A DNA stretch of 64,000 nucleotides from Acanthosepion esculentum (taxonomy: Eukaryota > Mollusca > Cephalopoda > Sepiida > Sepiidae): contig OZ038478.1 of assembly GCA_964036315.1 (NCBI GenBank), forward strand, positions 139,788,860 to 139,852,859, in the 5' to 3' direction. Made by a program: the position numbers and the translations under genes. The notes under the pieces are model-generated. The model had not been told where the DNA came from. It ran no database searches and was given only the letters and a program-made list of their open reading frames with translations. This document shows, in pieces, positions 60,094-64,000 of the stretch; within the stretch, counting starts at the first letter, position 1; the number at the start of each line of letters is the position of its first letter.

Positions 60094-60096
<3 letters not shown>

Positions 60097-61650
60097 CACG
60101 CTTACACTTACAAATAATAGAACAAAATTCATATTAAAAACATATAATAAAAGCGAAAACTTTGAATTTAAAAGCGTCATATTTCAGTTAATTTCAAAAT
60201 CAATTATAATTATTGCTACATTTTAAGTTTAGTAAAGTACGTGAATATTGATGATACTTTTATCAAATCAGGCATCGCCGCATTCATTCGAAATAATTAC
60301 GCCACTCTTTCTGTTAATATAAGGAAATAGTTTTTTCAAACACGCCTGTAATCTTTAAAATGTATTTTTCTGATTTAAATGTTTCGTAAATTACACCATT
60401 ATATTTTACTCATATTTATAAAATTATTTAGAAGATGATAAAGTATAACGAAAAAAGTACTTAAGTGATGTCGAACATGTGTGTGCGTATGTACATATAT
60501 GTATATACGTAAGTGTATTTAAAATTATATATTTGTTGTTGTTGGGCATTTCTTATCTTTACGGGAATTATTGTAAAGTGTTATTGAAAAGTCAAGAGCA
60601 GTTCTTAGAAGGAGCATTATAAATTATGTTATTTTCATTTCTGTTACCTGCCAAAGCACGATAATATTCGTATTATTCAGCTACAATCATTACTTCACGC
60701 AATTATCTCAATTATCAATCATGTCTGTCATTGTCGTAAACATTTTCATGATCATTTCGTGAAATCTTACTTTCGGTGTTGCAAACTACGAGCGAAAATT
60801 CATATGAATAAAAAAAAAGACCTTTACTGAATGACTAATTTTGTGAGTAAAGATCTTATTATTTCTGACTCGCCCTTTCAACTCATGAAATATATTATGG
60901 TCCAGAAAAAATTCGATTCGTTCCCATTATCCATAAAGTTATTAGAATAACTTACACATTTATGTTTCCCTCACTTTCTTTTTTTTCGGTCATTACTTTC
61001 CTTCTAACTTAACACGGTATCGCAGGGCGAAATCTATTTTTCATAATAATACCTTTTCTGTTCACTAAGGAGCACAACATATCTCGGTAAAATGATTTAT
61101 TGTTTCCGATAAAAGGTCACATCGGGTGTCAACAGCAGTTTTCTGTACAAATATTATAATTACTATCTTTACCTATATCGTTATTATTGTAACAATAGTA
61201 TTATGAATAATTAGCATGAATAATAATAATAATAATAATAATAATTTCCAAATCCTCAGGAAAGGTTTGTCAATATGACCGGTTGTGAACTGGAATTAAT
61301 ATTCATATTCACAGAACCCTGCACATTTAGAAGGACTTTTTCTTCATGTTTAAAAGATTCTTCCGTGAGTTTTCTGAATTTTTACACCTGTAATAATTAA
61401 TATTTTTTCAAAATTTCTGTTTCATCTGTGTACACATTTTACCTGTACATAAATTGTACTTGTGGATATATATAGACGTTTTAATGAAAGTTTAAACTAA
61501 TATACACTATCATATGACATTAAGAAAAATGATGCTGGAAATGCCAGCTACACATTCAACTAATCGTACTAACAATAATTATCTTTTGAGTTGTAGTCTC
61601 TTGAAATTTCAGGTTGAAACTTGCAGGCAGCTCGTAAAACAAACAAGCAA
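60094..61650. other. Stretch without recognisable genes
   Basis: AT-rich, with (AAT)n at 61215-61245. Nothing else recognised. Confidence 0.4.
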
Positions 61651-61664
61651 ACTCAAAAAATAAT

Positions 61665-61722
61665 AATGATGATGATGATAACAATAATAATAATAATAAT
61701 AACAATAATAATAATAATAATA
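61665..61722. repeat. (AAT)n-type microsatellite
   Basis: Imperfect AAT/AAC repeat directly before a LINE fragment. Confidence 0.95.
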
Positions 61723-61737
61723 CAAGGAAATCACTCA

Positions 61738-62020
61738 TATTATCAAAGACAGAAAAGACAAAGTTTACACACTGATTGACAAAAGCGTATCAAGTGGCGA
61801 ACAAATCTCTGTGAAGGTCTTTTGTACAATTAAGCTAATACAACGAAAGAACTGGAGGTAGAGATACAAAAGCAACTGTGACACTTAAAAACTAAAACTG
61901 TTCCTGATGTAGTAAGTGTTTTGGGTCTGATAAAGAAAAGACCTCAGCAACAAGTCAACAAAATCCCTGGTACGCCATCTCTCCAGGAAATCCCTAAAAT
62001 AGTTCATGCGAAAAGCATTG
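61738..62020 (+). pseudogene. C-terminus of a LINE with restriction-like endonuclease, copy 1
   Basis: The plus strand reads HIIKDRKDKVYTLIDKSVSSG, then after frameshifts LEVEIQKQL, VPDVVSVLGLIKKRPQQQVN, KIPGTPSLQEIPKIVHAKSI. This matches the IKDHKxxxxLLIDMAVPADKN...EIQKMW...VPVVVGALGMIKK...IPGNPCLQEIQKIVL end of an R2/R4-group LINE in which the endonuclease lies C-terminal to the RT. Only the last third of the endonuclease is left. It starts right after an (AAT)n tract. Confidence 0.65.
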
Positions 62021-62138
62021 TTCATTTATGTTTTTTTGTTAATAACTGTATTTTTTTTAATTAAGTAGAAACAAAATCTCATAAATCGTTTTACCTAGGT
62101 AATTGGTTATGACCCAACATGTGAAAAAAAATGCAGGC

Positions 62139-62139
62139 C

Positions 62140-62171
<32 letters not shown>

Positions 62172-63835
62172 TCTCAAACTCTTTGCCAAAGACGACAATG
62201 AGTTGAAGGGTCTCCTCAATATTGTAAAATACTTCAGTAACGACATAGGTATGGACTTCGGATTAGATAAATATTCAAAAGTAACAAAAGGCAGAATTAC
62301 AAAAACACCCTTAATAGATTTAGATTTTCTTACAAAGATTAGGGAACTGGAACACGAAGATGCCTATAAGTACCTAGGAATTAACGAAGGAGATGGCATA
62401 CAACAACCCCAAGGAGCAGGTAAGAAAGGAGTACTACAGGCGTGTACACCTGGTACTAAATACCGAGCTAAACTAAAAAAACAGAATATCAGCCATAAAC
62501 ACCTTGGCTGTCCCTGTGGTGCAATACAGCTTTAATGTCCTTAACTGGACCTAGGCTGAAATTAAGCGAATGAACACCAAAATGAGAAAGCTTCTCACCT
62601 GCCACTACATGTATCATCCCAAAGCTGATGTTGATCGTCTGCATGTGGCCAGATCCGAAGGAGGCAGAGGATTACTTCAACTAGAACTCTCCTACAAAAC
62701 TACAAAAATTGGCATCCTAAAATACTTGGAAACTACAGAAGACTGGATGATAATCTGTGTCAAAGAACATGAAAGTAGTAAGCGTTTTACTCCGTAATAA
62801 AGGAAGCCAACAAATTCAAAATGGAGTTTCAAATGGGCACAGAAATACAAGTAAAGCACAATACACCAGCTGAAGCTACAAAATACTTAAAAAAGAAAGC
62901 AAACACAAATGCAACCGACCAGATACAGAAACAATGGCAAGATAAACCGCTTCATGGTCAATACTCTGCCCGTAACAAACAGGCTGACGTAGACAAAACA
63001 CGTACTGCTACGTAGTGCAGGGTTGAAAGCTGAAACTGAAGGTTTTATCCTTGCTGCACAGGACCAATGCTTGTTAACTAGGAATTATCAAGCACATATA
63101 CAAAATATTGTGTTAGCCCAAAATGCAGTTTCTGCGATAAATATCCAGAAACAATTGATTATCTTGTATCGGGTTGCAAGATATTGGCACCCACTGAGTA
63201 TAACACTCTACACGACAGAATGGGCCAATATCTGCACTGGAAAATATGCAACTTCTACGGGTAGGAAACCGAAAGAAACTGGTATGAGCAACACTCAGAC
63301 CCGGTTACGGAGATAGGATCTGTTACAATTCTATGGGACTACACAATACACACTGACACTACAATCAATTCAACCGCCCATACATTGATATTAGAGATCA
63401 CAAACAAAAAAGTGCCTCCTTATTGATATGGCAGTCCATGCAGACTGCAATGTATATTTGAAGATATTCAAAAAGCTGTCAAAATACAAGTACCTTTAAA
63501 TAGAAATCTCAAAAATGTGGCACATGGGAACATCAACAATCCCTGTTGTAGTTGTAGCCGTAGGATTGGTTGGAAAAGACTCCAGTAGACTAAGTGAAGG
63601 TATTCCTGGATGTCCATGCCTCAAAGAGATACAAAAAATTGTTCTGACAAGTACAGCCCACACTTTACGAAGGGCTTTATCTAGGCATATTTTTGTCAGT
63701 GGAAAGTGTCGTGATGCCATTTCTAACCTTAGGTCCCTGGACGGGACCCGGAAAGAAATGTGTAAACGCCAGAAATCAAAGGAAATAAAAATAATATTAA
63801 TAATAACAATAATAATTTACCTTCTTCATATATGA
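62139..63835 (+). mobile_element. LINE with restriction-like endonuclease (R4/Dong-like), copy 2
   Basis: (AAT)n at 62139-62169 is joined directly to DLKLFAKDDNELKGLLNIVK, so the element is truncated within the catalytic YxDD box. Then come YLGINEGDGIQQ, RMNTKMRKLLTCHYMYHPKA, DVDRLHVARSEGGRGLLQLE, KPLHGQYSARNKQADV and LKAETEGFILAAQDQCLLTR. In a shifted frame follow a CSFCDKYPETIDYLVSGC knuckle and HDRMGQYLHW. The endonuclease signature reads PYIDI where PD is expected, and the knuckle histidine is Y. The end IPGCPCLKEIQKIVLTSTAH and RRALSRH is intact. A short (AAT)-type tail follows at 63785-63815. Inactive. Confidence 0.85.
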
Positions 63836-64000
63836 TAGTGGCATTAGATAAAAATGCCTCTATTAAAGACTACCACAAAAAGTAATAATAAACTATAAGT
63901 AGTTACGAGCAATGGGATACTCGAACTGTATATGTTTCTAACTGTGCCTAATCTGAAACGTTTTGCGCTGTTTTTATCAAAACCTGTCATCATTTCGTAC

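Overview
The window looks like repeat-dense intergenic or intronic DNA from an animal, most likely a cephalopod mollusc of octopus type. That assignment is inference. The sequence is AT-rich, has dozens of long (TA)n, (TG)n, (AAT)n and (TATC)n tracts, and carries LINE, Penelope-like, mariner and tRNA-derived SINE families of the kind I associate with octopus drafts. No species-diagnostic gene is present. I found no host protein-coding gene, rRNA or functional tRNA gene. Every coding segment I could assign is a transposable-element remnant, and nearly all are broken by stops and frameshifts.

Layout. 0.1-0.8 kb: an inverted-repeat unit enclosing an 83-bp tandem repeat. 3.0-5.1 kb: an LTR-plus-primer-site remnant and two short tandem duplications. 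5.47-6.73 kb: a Penelope-like element (PLE) with a GIY-YIG endonuclease remnant, inverted terminal copies each holding a hammerhead-ribozyme-like motif, and a 15-bp target duplication. 7.1 kb: a long tRNA-derived SINE, with a second copy inverted at 59.5 kb. 8.8-15.9 kb: five LINE tail fragments and a MITE-like unit. 18.2-19.5 kb: PLE and LINE reverse-transcriptase remnants. 21.3-24.0 kb: the longest LINE, with endonuclease and reverse transcriptase. 24.28-24.47 kb: a compact tRNA-like promoter joined to a complete hammerhead ribozyme. 25.1-26.0 kb: mariner. 26.05-27.11 kb: a PLE whose 5' part is inverted against its 3' part. 29.6-30.4 kb: a Tc1-like 5' end running into a 200-N assembly gap. 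30.45-30.9 kb: a second type of GIY-YIG domain. 31.8-33.0 kb: a LINE endonuclease. 34.32-36.74 kb: a complete, young, non-autonomous LTR element with matching target duplications. 39.6-42.8 kb: another PLE, a retroelement tail and two related hammerhead-like motifs. 43.2-56.2 kb: four mariner-type copies, one rebuilt into a foldback. 47-57.8 kb: tRNA-Arg-like SINE copies. 58.3 kb: a LINE fragment. 61.7-63.8 kb: two tandem fragments of a LINE with a restriction-like endonuclease, each starting at an (AAT)n tract.

How the parts relate. The recurring theme is self-cleaving RNA attached to retroelements. Hammerhead-type motifs occur in at least three sequence families here: the PLE ends, the 24.3-kb tRNA-linked unit, and a long-stem family at 40.7 and 42.7 kb. 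The 24.3-kb motif has every core position of a functional ribozyme by eye. All calls rest on reading alone. Approximate ends of degenerate elements may be off by tens of bases.
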